DNA of 31,360 bases from positions 1 through 31,360 of the forward strand of contig CAJURQ010000002.1 of NCBI GenBank assembly GCA_910588955.1, read 5' to 3'. Origin of the DNA: an uncultured Lachnospiraceae bacterium. GTDB taxonomy: Bacteria > Bacillota > Clostridia > Lachnospirales > Lachnospiraceae. The notes below the pieces were generated by a model. It ran no database searches and was not told where the DNA came from. It was given only the letters and a program-made list of their open reading frames with translations. Made by a program: the position numbers and the translations under genes. Shown here piece by piece: positions 7,660 to 14,887 of the stretch. Each line of letters starts with the position of its first letter. Within the stretch, counting starts at the first letter, position 1.

Positions 7660-7960
7660 CTATGTAATAATCCTCCGCACCCGTTCTCATTCTTTTAGCT
7701 ACTTCTCTGCTGACAAAAAACTTCATTTTTCTATGTTCTGGCACAATACAGTCCTCACCGCCTAGCGGCATTCTTCCTTTTCTCTCCTTGACAGTCCTCA
7801 TTTCAAACCTGCCAAACCCTTTTATCATTACTTTCTCATCCTCATCCATGCAATCCATAAGCGTTTCAATAAACAATTCAAGCCCTTCTCGTGCTGCTTT
7901 CTTTGTAATACCGCCCGTTTCTGCCATCCGATCTATAAATTCTTTCTTCAATACTGACAT
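7652..7960 (-). CDS. HU/IHF-family DNA-binding protein
   Basis: 102 residues. The family core is plain: helical dimerisation part 1-45, then KGFGRFEMRT (47-56), the beta-arm region (57-80) and FFVSREVAKRM (81-91). The arm tip reads GRMPLGGED instead of the usual RNPQTGE, so DNA binding at the arm may differ from chromosomal HU. AAGGAG precedes the ATG. Element-encoded HU proteins usually help recombination or replication nucleoprotein complexes. The gene overlaps the next small gene by 8 bases. Confidence 0.88.
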   Translation of the reverse strand: MSVLKKEFIDRMAETGGITKKAAREGLELFIETLMDCMDEDEKVMIKGFGRFEMRTVKERKGRMPLGGEDCIVPEHRKMKFFVSREVAKRMRTGAEDYYIDE

Positions 7961-7980
7961 TGTAATTCTCCTTCCTCTTT

Positions 7981-8421
7981 CTACATCCTTACCGAAAATC
8001 CTTTGCTTTTTAAATATTCTAATGCTAATCTTAAAAGTTCGCCATTTTCTATCGTTTCACGTATGGTATCATCCCATACATGAGGGGTATTGTTTCCCTG
8101 AATCGTGCCGCCGTGTGTTCCTTCATTCGCCCACCTTGCTACCTGTTCACCAGTAGCATCGTAATAATTATTCATTGAATCAGTATCGATATATACAGAC
8201 GCAACTACTTTATTGCCTACTACTTTCGCTTCTGTCCTTATAACTGAATGAAGAAAATCATATAAGCGGCGGTAGTAGACTGGATCATAACTATCGTAGT
8301 ATTCTTGCAGAAAATAATTCAGTGTTTGTTCTACTCTCTCTGCCATTTTGTCTACCATACCCACCATTACCGGCTGTAATGCCTTATTAAGTTCTTTCAT
8401 GTTTTTTACGTGTACTGCCAT
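7981..8421 (-). CDS. HK97 gp10-like phage protein
   Basis: Start chosen at the ATG giving MAVHVKNMKEL because AAAGGA lies about 9 bases upstream; an ATG at 8466 lacks one. 146 residues. The pattern of a long amphipathic N-terminal helix, YYDSYDPVYYRR, and GEQVARWANEGTHGG near residues 90-105 resembles HK97 gp10-family head-tail/minor tail proteins of phages. No other structural phage gene is in the window, so it may be a relic, a satellite gene or a repurposed protein. It is the outermost gene on this side of the element, about 220 bases from the junction, and is followed by the HU-like gene 20 bases downstream. Confidence 0.55.
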   Translation of the reverse strand: MAVHVKNMKELNKALQPVMVGMVDKMAERVEQTLNYFLQEYYDSYDPVYYRRLYDFLHSVIRTEAKVVGNKVVASVYIDTDSMNNYYDATGEQVARWANEGTHGGTIQGNNTPHVWDDTIRETIENGELLRLALEYLKSKGFSVRM

Positions 8422-8640
8422 TATGTCTTGTCCTTTCTGATTATATTTGAACATAAAAATAGACACACATACTCATATTTCTATCAGCATATGTGCCTAT
8501 GCAAACATTCAAATATTCCACTAAATATAAACTCTTACTTCAATCTTTCTACTTGAAAAACCTGCCTTTACCCTATGGCTTGTCCTTTGTAAATCGTACA
8601 TTTCTTGCCATATTTCAGTTTTTTCATGTATGCCTATCCG
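8422..8640. other. Terminal non-coding segment of the element, attachment junction at its right limit
   Basis: About 220 AT-rich bases with no supported gene. The right limit is where the deacetylase frame leaves the expected protein sequence: chromosomal sequence reading leftward encodes MTGGWV, then CTC GGA TAG from the element side. The GGGCGGGTGGGTA segment (minus strand, about 8643-8655) is the candidate attachment core. The partner copy is outside the window. Confidence 0.5.
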
Positions 8641-9077
8641 AGTACCCACCCGCCCGTCATGAAGAATGTCACCTTCACATTGTGTTTTTTGAGCGTTTCC
8701 AGAATACGGGGCGTGTCCTCGTTCCCCCACGCGGCGTCAAAGCTGAGCGCCACCTGTTTCTTATCCGTCTCCACACAGTAGATAGGAAGCTCTCTTCCAT
8801 TCACGGAACTGCTCACAGTGATGGAATCCGGCAGAAATCTCACAATCCCCTGAATCAACGCCACAGACGCCAGCAGAAATGCCGCCGATTTCGCCGTCTG
8901 TATCGCCACATTCTTCAAAAACAGTTCCCGCTTATACTCCTTTTTGGTCTGGGAACGCTCCGCCGCACTCAATGAACCGCAGTACTGCCCGCATCCGCTG
9001 CGCTCCCGCTGTATATTATTTTCCAATTCCCCCATCGCAAGCCTGAACTTGTCGTTCCACTTTCTTTTTGTTGCCAT
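8634..9077 (-). pseudogene. Polysaccharide deacetylase (PdaB-like), truncated by element insertion
   Basis: The remaining 147 residues start MATKRKWNDK, have a membrane anchor around 58-82 (hydrophobic stretch with FLLASVALIQGIV) and enter the NodB domain with VALSFDAAWGNEDT and VTFFMTGGWV. They then end after two foreign residues at TAG. The family needs about 170 further residues, including the HxxxH metal ligands of motif 2 and the catalytic base motif; all are absent, so this half cannot be active. PdaB-type enzymes act on cell-wall or spore-cortex peptidoglycan. The ATG directly follows the T run of the PTS operon terminator, and the only SD-like GGGAG lies in that hairpin's 3' arm on the minus strand. 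The missing half is expected beyond the left end of the element. Confidence 0.85.
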
Positions 9078-9120
9078 AAAAAACTCCCGCATATATTCTC
9101 AATTCAAATATATGCGGGAG
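9078..9120 (-). terminator. Terminator of the PTS operon
   Basis: CTCCCGCATATATT (9084-9097) pairs over 14 bp with AATATATGCGGGAG (9107-9120). On the minus strand it is followed by six T (9078-9083). It lies 20 bases after the nagE-like stop and immediately before the deacetylase ATG. Confidence 0.9.
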
Positions 9121-9139
9121 CTCATTAAATTTTGTATGC

Positions 9140-10615
9140 TTACAACATCTTCTTCATTTCATCTGCCACGAACTGTACTTTCGTGCCGACAATAACCTGC
9201 ACCGCAGTCTTGCTGGGTCTCATAACGCCTGCCACGCCTGCCGACTTGATCTTCTTTTCATCTACCTGTGTATAGTCGTTAATTTCCAGACGAAGTCTTG
9301 TAATGCAGTTGTCAAGAGACTTCACGTTCGCCTTGCCGCCGAGACCTTCCAGAATGATGGAAGCCACTTCCGTGAAATCGTTGTTGGACAGAACCGCTCT
9401 CTTCTCTGCCTCCACATCGTCATCCTCTCTGCCGGGTGTCTTTAAATCAAACTTCACGATCGCGAAGCGGAACACCACATAGAAAATTGCGAATGCCGCA
9501 AGACCCAGAGGGATAATCAGCCATGTGCTCTGTGCTGCCGGCAGGGATGCCGAGAACAGAAGGTCGGTTGCGCCTGCCGAGAAGCTGAAACCTGCACGGA
9601 AGCCGAGCAGTACGGTAACCGTTGTGAAAATTCCGTAAAGCAGCGCATAAATCACATACAGCATAGGAGCAAGGAACATGAACGCAAACTCGAAAGGCTC
9701 TGTAACGCCGCAGACAAAGGAACAAACTGCCGCAGATGCAACCAGACCGATCGCAACTTTCTTCTTGTCGCTCTTCGCCGTGTGGATCATAGCCAGCGCC
9801 GCACCCGGAATACCGAACATCATACAAGGGAAGAATCCCGACATGTACATACCAAGGCTCCAATCAACATCCGCACTTGTCTGACCTGCCCAGAAGTGGG
9901 TCAGATCGCCGAGACCGATGGTGTCAAACCAGAACACGTTATTCAGTGCATGGTGCAGACCTGTAGGAATCAGCAGACGGTTCAGGAAAGCGTAAATACC
10001 TGCGCCTATTGCGCCCATTCCAACAATACCCTGACCTACTGCAATCAGCGCGCCAAACACGACAGGCCATATGAAGAGCAGAACTGCCGATACAAGGATG
10101 GATACCACACCTGAAATAATAGCTACACAACGCTTGCCGCTGAAGAAGGACATCCAGTCCGGCAGCTTTGTGGACTTAAACTTGTTGTAGCAGGAAGCGC
10201 CGATCACACCTGCCAGGATACCGATAAAGGGATTTCCTATTTTCGCAAAAGCAAGCAACTTATTGGCGTCATCCGCGATGGAAGGCATCAGCGTCGTAAC
10301 TGTGCCTACTGCCAACAGGTTCGTCATCATCAGCCAGGATGCCAGCGCCGCAAGACCTGCCGTGCCGTCATGGTCATCCGCCATACCTACGCCTACACCG
10401 ATAACAAAAAGCCACGCCATGTTGTCGATCAAAGCACCGCCCGCCTTCACAAGGAAGAATCCCAGAAGACTTAAAAATCCTGTCCCGGCGATGTCACCGC
10501 CCTGCATTGTCTCCGGACACAGCGCGTATCCGATACCCATCAAAATACCGCAGATCGGCAGACACGCCACCGGCAGCATCAGGGATTTTCCCAGTTTCTG
10601 TAAATATTTCATCAT
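9140..10615 (-). CDS. nagE: PTS N-acetylglucosamine/glucose-type transporter subunit EIICB
   Basis: 491 residues from the ATG preceded by GGGAGG at 8 bases (an in-frame GTG six bases earlier is too close to the SD). The N-terminal 400 residues form the multi-span EIIC channel, with FGIPGAALAMIHTA and GVTEPFEFAFMFLAP as typical glucose-family motifs. The C-terminal EIIB domain (about 405-491) carries the phosphocysteine in NCITRLRLE (Cys about 437). It takes up and phosphorylates GlcNAc or glucose at the membrane. There is no fused EIIA, consistent with the separate EIIA gene at the head of the same operon. GlcNAc is favoured over glucose by overall resemblance to NagE, but substrate is not certain. 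Confidence 0.9.
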   Translation of the reverse strand: MMKYLQKLGKSLMLPVACLPICGILMGIGYALCPETMQGGDIAGTGFLSLLGFFLVKAGGALIDNMAWLFVIGVGVGMADDHDGTAGLAALASWLMMTNLLAVGTVTTLMPSIADDANKLLAFAKIGNPFIGILAGVIGASCYNKFKSTKLPDWMSFFSGKRCVAIISGVVSILVSAVLLFIWPVVFGALIAVGQGIVGMGAIGAGIYAFLNRLLIPTGLHHALNNVFWFDTIGLGDLTHFWAGQTSADVDWSLGMYMSGFFPCMMFGIPGAALAMIHTAKSDKKKVAIGLVASAAVCSFVCGVTEPFEFAFMFLAPMLYVIYALLYGIFTTVTVLLGFRAGFSFSAGATDLLFSASLPAAQSTWLIIPLGLAAFAIFYVVFRFAIVKFDLKTPGREDDDVEAEKRAVLSNNDFTEVASIILEGLGGKANVKSLDNCITRLRLEINDYTQVDEKKIKSAGVAGVMRPSKTAVQVIVGTKVQFVADEMKKML

Positions 10616-10636
10616 AAGCACTACCTCCCAATTATT

Positions 10637-10894
10637 TTATAAGTTTTCTTCAAAGAATTTAGCGAGCGCTTCATACGCGGCATCTTCATCCTCGCCCTCA
10701 ATACGGCAGACAACCTCCGCACCCTGCTTGATTCCGAGCCCCATCAGCATAATCAGTTTTTTCGCCTCAGCGCTTTTCCCTTCGGACTCGATCGTAATCC
10801 TGCTGGCAAACTCGCCCGCTTTCTTTACCAGCAGACCTGCAGGTCTGGCATGCAGCCCCACCGGATCCTTGATTACATAAGTAAAATCCCTCAT
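10637..10894 (-). CDS. ptsH: Phosphocarrier protein HPr, lacking Ser46
   Basis: 85 residues, the normal HPr length. His15 in GLHARPAG is the phosphate carrier between EI and EIIA. The region equivalent to the HprK/P site reads EAKKLIMLMGLG, with Lys at position 46 where Firmicute HPr normally has Ser (KSIMGVMSLG in B. subtilis). It should therefore work in sugar transport but cannot receive the regulatory Ser46 phosphate used for CcpA-mediated repression and inducer exclusion. A GGAGGGAGG ribosome binding site precedes the ATG. It sits between EI and nagE in the operon, 21 bases from nagE. A general HPr elsewhere in the genome is likely. Confidence 0.93.
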   Translation of the reverse strand: MRDFTYVIKDPVGLHARPAGLLVKKAGEFASRITIESEGKSAEAKKLIMLMGLGIKQGAEVVCRIEGEDEDAAYEALAKFFEENL

Positions 10895-10930
10895 TTCTTT
10901 ATCCTCCCTCCTTAAATTTTTATATGATCC

Positions 10931-10954
10931 CCCGGAAGCTCACCTATATCCGGG
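10931..10954 (-). promoter_or_regulatory. Hairpin in the ptsI-ptsH intercistronic gap
   Basis: CCCGGA (10931-10936) and TCCGGG (10949-10954) form a 6-bp GC stem just after the EI stop codon, in a 67-base gap, the longest gap in the operon. The minus strand after the stem has only GGATCATATAAAAATTT. It may be a partial terminator or an RNA processing/stability site adjusting EI versus HPr levels. Confidence 0.4.
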
Positions 10955-10961
10955 AGCATAT

Positions 10962-12578
10962 TTACGGCAGCTCTCTCACCGCACTGCGTACCTTGAGTAC
11001 CGCTGAAGCAGCAACGCTGAGCTCATCCACACCGATCTTCAAAAACCACTCCGTAAGTTCTGTGTCCGCGCCAAGCTCCCCGCAGATGCCCACCCAGATG
11101 CCCGCCTCGTGGGCGTTCTTCACAGTCATCTCGATCAACCGCAAAAGCGCCTCGTGATGGGTGTCGCAGATCCCTTCCAGCTTCTGGTTCTGACGGTCTA
11201 CCGCCAGCGTATACTGTGTGAGATCATTGGTTCCGATACTGAAAAAGTCCACTTCCTTCGCCAGCCTATCGGAAATCACAGCCGCCGCCGGCGTCTCGAT
11301 CATAATGCCAAGCTCCGCTTCCCCAACAGGATAACCTTCCTTTGTAAGCTCCTCCTTCACCATCTCCACGATCTGCTTGATCCGCTTAACCTCATCCACA
11401 GATATAATCATGGGGAACATGATTGCCAATTTCCCGTGTGCTGCGGCACGGTAGAGTGCGCGAAGCTGGGTGATGAATATCTCCTCCCTGTCCAGACAGA
11501 TGCGAATCGCCCGGTAGCCGAGCGCCGGGTTTTCCTCCGGATCCAGCCCGAAATAGTCCACCTTTTTGTCCGCACCGATATCCAGCGTGCGGATGACCAC
11601 TTTTTTCCCTTCCATCTTTTCGAGGACAGCCTTGTAACTCGTATACTGTTCCTCCTCCGAGGGGAACGTGTCCCTGCCCAGATAGAGGAACTCGCTGCGG
11701 AAAAGACCGATCCCTCCGGCATCCGCCGCACATGCCTCCTCCGCGTCCTTCACATTTCCGATATTGGCGAAAATGTCTATCCGTTTTCCGCTCTTCGTGA
11801 CATTGTCCTGCCCCTTAAGCTTTTCAAGCGCCTCCAAGTCAGCTATCCACTGGTTCTTGCGCACCACCTTTTCGGACAGGATTTCCTCCTCCGGCTCCAC
11901 CAGAAACTCGCCCTCAAACCCGTCCACCACGCAGGTCTTTCCGTGCAGCTCATCCGCAAGGGGGACATCCACGCACACCAGTGCCGGCAGGTTCATGCTC
12001 CTCGCCAGAATCGCCGTGTGGGAATTTGCCGAACCTTTTACCGTCACAAATCCGAGTATCTTCGTCTTGTCAAACTTCACCGTCTCGCTGGGTGTCAGAT
12101 CGTCCGCCACTAAAACGACGGGCTCCTCGGACCTTATCTCCTCCTCCGGCAGATCCAGCAGGATGCGGATCACCCGCCGGGAGATATCCTTAAAATCCGC
12201 CGCCCTTCCTCTCATGTACTCGTCATCCATCGCCGCAAACATCTCGGCAAACTGCGTCCCTGCAAGGTCAACCGCATACACCGCATTATAACCGTCATCT
12301 ATCTCCCCCGCAGCGGCATCCAGATAATCCTCATCCTCCAGCAGCATTTTATGCACATCGAAGATTGCGGCGTGATCCTCGCCCACGTTCGCAAGCGCCT
12401 CGCCATAAAGCCTCGTAAGCTGCGCCTTCGCCTGCTCCACCGCTGCGAGGAAACGTTCCTTCTCAGCAGCCGGATCCGAAATTTTCTGGTCGGTCACCTG
12501 AATATCCGCCTTCTGATAGAGGTAAACCCGTCCTATGGCGATTCCCCTCATCACGCCTTTTCCGATATATCGTTCCAT
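10962..12578 (-). CDS. ptsI: PTS enzyme I (phosphoenolpyruvate-protein phosphotransferase)
   Basis: 538 residues, slightly shorter than the usual 570. It takes phosphate from PEP and passes it to HPr in the cytoplasm. Seen: N-terminal HPr-binding helices (about 30-145); the phosphohistidine segment GSANSHTAILARS with His187; and the PEP-binding barrel with GIGLFRSEFLY (289-299), IMIETPAAA (425-433), SIGTNDLTQY (447-456) and GICGE with Cys499. All key residues are present. The canonical GGRTSHTAI reads GSANSHTAI, a mild divergence beside the active histidine. GGGGAGG precedes the ATG, 22 bases after the EIIA stop. Confidence 0.95.
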   Translation of the reverse strand: MERYIGKGVMRGIAIGRVYLYQKADIQVTDQKISDPAAEKERFLAAVEQAKAQLTRLYGEALANVGEDHAAIFDVHKMLLEDEDYLDAAAGEIDDGYNAVYAVDLAGTQFAEMFAAMDDEYMRGRAADFKDISRRVIRILLDLPEEEIRSEEPVVLVADDLTPSETVKFDKTKILGFVTVKGSANSHTAILARSMNLPALVCVDVPLADELHGKTCVVDGFEGEFLVEPEEEILSEKVVRKNQWIADLEALEKLKGQDNVTKSGKRIDIFANIGNVKDAEEACAADAGGIGLFRSEFLYLGRDTFPSEEEQYTSYKAVLEKMEGKKVVIRTLDIGADKKVDYFGLDPEENPALGYRAIRICLDREEIFITQLRALYRAAAHGKLAIMFPMIISVDEVKRIKQIVEMVKEELTKEGYPVGEAELGIMIETPAAAVISDRLAKEVDFFSIGTNDLTQYTLAVDRQNQKLEGICDTHHEALLRLIEMTVKNAHEAGIWVGICGELGADTELTEWFLKIGVDELSVAASAVLKVRSAVRELP

Positions 12579-12600
12579 TCATACCTCCCCAAAAACAAAG

Positions 12601-13101
12601 TCAGTCTTTTCTTTTTATAATATTTATAATAACATCCCCAACCGTCCCCTGACCGCCCTTTGCCATCCCGATCTCCGAAAACTCTTCCGTGTTGCAGACG
12701 ACAACAGGTGTGATAATGTCATATCCTTCGGATTTGATCTGTTCCAGATCGGCTTCCAGAAGCAGGTCACCCTTTTTCACCTGCTGCCCTTCCTCCGCAT
12801 GGATGGTAAAATGTTTCCCATTCAGCTTCACCGTATCCAGCCCGATATGCAGCAGTATCTCCACCCCGTCCGCAGAGGTGAGCGCCACCGCGTGCCCAGT
12901 GGGAAATACTGTGGTGACCGTACCGTCAACGGGCGAAAAGAACTGGTTTTCTGAGGGAATAACTGCCGCTCCCTGTCCCAGAATCTCCTCGGAAAAGGTG
13001 GGATCGCTCACCTCGCTGAGTGGAACAAGCTTTCCCGCCACCGGAGCAACGATCTGAATCCTCTCTTCCTTTGTTCCGAAAATATCTTTAAAAAGTCCCA
13101 T
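12601..13101 (-). CDS. crr: PTS glucose-type EIIA component
   Basis: 166 residues, the length of stand-alone EIIA-Glc. APVAGKLVPL near the start, FSPVDGTV (55-62), TGHAVALTS with His70, and ILLHIGLDTV with phosphorylated His85 are all typical. It passes phosphate from HPr to the EIIB domain of the nagE product encoded three genes downstream. First gene of the operon; GAAAGGAG precedes the ATG. The transcript leader contains a terminator-like hairpin just upstream of this gene. Confidence 0.93.
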   Translation of the reverse strand: MGLFKDIFGTKEERIQIVAPVAGKLVPLSEVSDPTFSEEILGQGAAVIPSENQFFSPVDGTVTTVFPTGHAVALTSADGVEILLHIGLDTVKLNGKHFTIHAEEGQQVKKGDLLLEADLEQIKSEGYDIITPVVVCNTEEFSEIGMAKGGQGTVGDVIINIIKRKD

Positions 13102-13122
13102 GCCGCACTCTCCTTTCTAAAT

Positions 13123-13151
13123 AAAAAAGTCGGGCAGCCACGCGCACCCGA
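13123..13151 (-). terminator. Terminator-like hairpin in the leader of the PTS operon (candidate attenuator)
   Basis: On the minus strand TCGGG pairs with CCCGA (13130-13134 with 13147-13151), followed by TTTTTT (13123-13128). It lies about 120 bases after the predicted transcription start and just before the ribosome binding site of the EIIA gene. Such a position suggests controlled antitermination, as with GlcT/LicT-type regulators. I do not see a clear RAT consensus, and no antiterminator gene is in the window. Confidence 0.5.
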
Positions 13152-13275
13152 TTGTAAAAGCTCCGCGTTCTCATCCGCAAACTGTACGCCTGCTATCTTT
13201 ACTATTATATATACCAAACGCGAAGACCCTTCCTTTTTTACATTTTTGCCATATTTTCTTTCATATGTTTCTACT

Positions 13276-13304
13276 ACTATAGCATTTTAAACAATTTGTG
13301 TCAA
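13276..13304 (-). promoter_or_regulatory. Promoter of the PTS operon
   Basis: Minus strand TTGACA (13299-13304), 17-base spacer, TATAGT (13276-13281). The start would be near 13269, giving a leader of about 168 bases before the EIIA gene. Confidence 0.8.
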
Positions 13305-13560
13305 CAATATAAAATATTTGTCGCCGTTTTGCCCTTATTTATTTCTATTTTACTCCCTTTTTTGTGTATTTTGGACATTTTAATACTCGTGGGCATATTT
13401 TTATGACAAAGTCAAGAAAAATCTGAAAATTTTTAAAAAATTTTTCTCCAAACCTCTTTACAAATTAACGGAAAAGACGAAATAATAGATATAAGAATAA
13501 TCTGCGGCAAACACATATATGACATGGATGTCAACTATCAAGACAAGGAGGGTACTGACA
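13305..13560. other. AT-rich divergent intergenic region
   Basis: Lies between the PTS promoter and the rightward FliD-C-like gene. A possible rightward promoter has TTTACA (13458-13463) and AATAAT-like sequence about 18 bases later. AAGGAGG (about 13545-13551) is the ribosome binding site for the rightward gene. No gene is seen in it, and no clear SigD-type promoter could be found. Confidence 0.45.
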
Positions 13561-14799
13561 ATGGGAATCAATTTAAACGGTTTAAATTCTGGAATGGCAG
13601 ACACATACTCTGCGCTGCTCGGCGGCATGGGCGGCGGTGACGACGCCGGCGGGATGGGATCTCTGCTCAGCGATTACGCCGCCATCAAAAACGGCAGCTA
13701 CGGCAAGATGATGAAGTCTTACTATGCGAAAATGGAAAAACAGGAGGCGGAGGAGTCCGGCAAAACCGATTCCAAGAAGGCAGGCAAAATCAAGGATAAC
13801 GCTTCCGCGTCGGCGGCACGCTCCCTTTATAGTTCCGCTTCCGCGCTCTCTTCCCTGAACTATGACGATCGCAGCGAGGAGAACATCAACAAGATTACGG
13901 ACTCTGTCTCCTCTTTCATCAAGGATTACAACAGCCTGATGAAGAGCGCGGCGAAGAGCGAGAACACCACCGTACAGAAACAGGCGGAGTCCCTGTATAA
14001 CTCCTACTATACAAACTACAAGCTGTTCTCCAAAGTCGGCATCACCTTAAACTCCGACAAGACGTTGTCTCTCGACGAGGACACCATGAAGAAAGCGCTT
14101 CAGGACACAGAGCACGGGAAGGGCGCTACGGTAAAGACACTGTTCGGCGGCATCGGCTCTTTCGCCGACAAGGCAGCCAATAAGGCGAGCCAGATTTACC
14201 GTGCCGCGGGCGACGGCGAGGCGGTTACCTCCTCCAAGGCAAAATACGCGGGCGGTTCTTCCTCCACATGCACCTCGGGTACGTCCTCCACGAAGGATAA
14301 AGACAAGAACAAAACCGTCACGGATTCCTCCACGGCTTCTGCGGCGAACTCGCTCTACAAGTCCATCGAGAATCTGAGCGCAACGAATATCACAAACAGC
14401 AATAAGGAAAACGTCTATAAAGCGTTCTCCGCTTTTGTGAAAGATTACAATGAACTGATTAAAAACACCGACAAGAGCGCAAACAGCAACGTTGTCAATC
14501 AGGCTTCCTACCTCAAGAGCCTGATCAGCAACAACAAGAGCTCTTTTTCCAAAATGGGCGTGACCGTAAACTCCGATAAGACGCTCTCCATCGATGAGAA
14601 GAAGTTTAAGGACGCGGATATGAGCGGCGTAAAGAATCTGTTCAGCGGCGCATACTCTCTGGCGGAGAAGATGACGGACAGGGTAAACAATATTTACCGC
14701 TACGCTACGCAGGGGGAGGCTCTGGACAAAAAAACCTACGACAACAACGGCGGCGTGAACATGCCGACCATGGATTCCGTACTGGACACGATTGTATAA
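13561..14799 (+). CDS. Tandem FliD-C-like domain protein of unknown role
   Basis: 412 residues. Start chosen at MGINLNGLNSG because AAGGAGG lies 9 bases upstream; a start at 13519 lacks one. Two related halves are seen: residues about 81-215 and 257-382. Each runs ASAxxxLY, a helix with FIKDYNSLM or FVKDYNELI, a G(I/V)T(L/V)NSDKTLS(L/I)DE strand-turn, a (V)KxLFxG segment, and a final helix ending NIYR or QIYR. This order resembles the C-terminal part of flagellar cap protein FliD. A Ser/Thr/Lys-rich linker joins the halves. There is no signal peptide, no FliD N-terminal domain and no flagellar neighbour. Function is unknown; it may be exported by the flagellar system or be a structural relic. 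Confidence 0.7.
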   Translation: MGINLNGLNSGMADTYSALLGGMGGGDDAGGMGSLLSDYAAIKNGSYGKMMKSYYAKMEKQEAEESGKTDSKKAGKIKDNASASAARSLYSSASALSSLNYDDRSEENINKITDSVSSFIKDYNSLMKSAAKSENTTVQKQAESLYNSYYTNYKLFSKVGITLNSDKTLSLDEDTMKKALQDTEHGKGATVKTLFGGIGSFADKAANKASQIYRAAGDGEAVTSSKAKYAGGSSSTCTSGTSSTKDKDKNKTVTDSSTASAANSLYKSIENLSATNITNSNKENVYKAFSAFVKDYNELIKNTDKSANSNVVNQASYLKSLISNNKSSFSKMGVTVNSDKTLSIDEKKFKDADMSGVKNLFSGAYSLAEKMTDRVNNIYRYATQGEALDKKTYDNNGGVNMPTMDSVLDTIV

Positions 14800-14834
14800 C
14801 AAATCGGGCTTTTACACACTCGGATAATCCAAAA

Positions 14835-14868
14835 AAGGCGGAGCCGGAAAACCGGTTCCGCCTTACTT
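14835..14868. terminator. Bidirectional terminator between convergent genes
   Basis: AAGGCGGAGCCGG (14835-14847), AAAA loop, CCGGTTCCGCCTT (14852-14864): 13 bp with one G-T pair. A-run before and T-rich sequence after allow use from both strands, ending the FliD-C-like gene and the leftward sugar operon. Confidence 0.85.
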
Positions 14869-14887
14869 TTATGCAATTACTGCATTT

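Larger units (their letters stand above)
1..8640. mobile_element. Right-hand part of an integrated mobile element (ICE, satellite or prophage-like)
   Basis: The stretch is visibly AT-rich, while the sequence from about 8650 onward is GC-richer. Almost all genes run leftward and are typical element cargo: primase-type replication protein, HU-like protein, HNH/NUMOD4 protein, Mrr-like nuclease and HK97 gp10-like protein. The right limit is placed where the open reading frame of a polysaccharide deacetylase stops matching its family (about 8637-8645). No integrase, relaxase or T4SS gene lies in the window, so the element class (ICE, IME, phage satellite or defective prophage) cannot be decided. 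The left end is outside the window. Confidence 0.75.

Noticed and set aside
8521..8730. Leftward open frame crossing the element junction
   Set aside because: It lies in a different frame over the truncated deacetylase and has no ribosome binding site; a shadow of the real frame.
11109..12113. Long rightward open frame opposite ptsI
   Set aside because: Antisense shadow caused by GC-rich codon bias of the EI gene; EI is certain on the other strand.
13008..13217. Leader peptide frame across the PTS leader
   Set aside because: TTG start, no clear ribosome binding site, and it runs into the EIIA gene out of frame; kept only as a remark in the leader finding.
14047..14802. Leftward 251-codon frame opposite the FliD-C-like gene
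   Set aside because: No ribosome binding site, and the rightward gene has AAGGAGG and repeat structure; antisense shadow.
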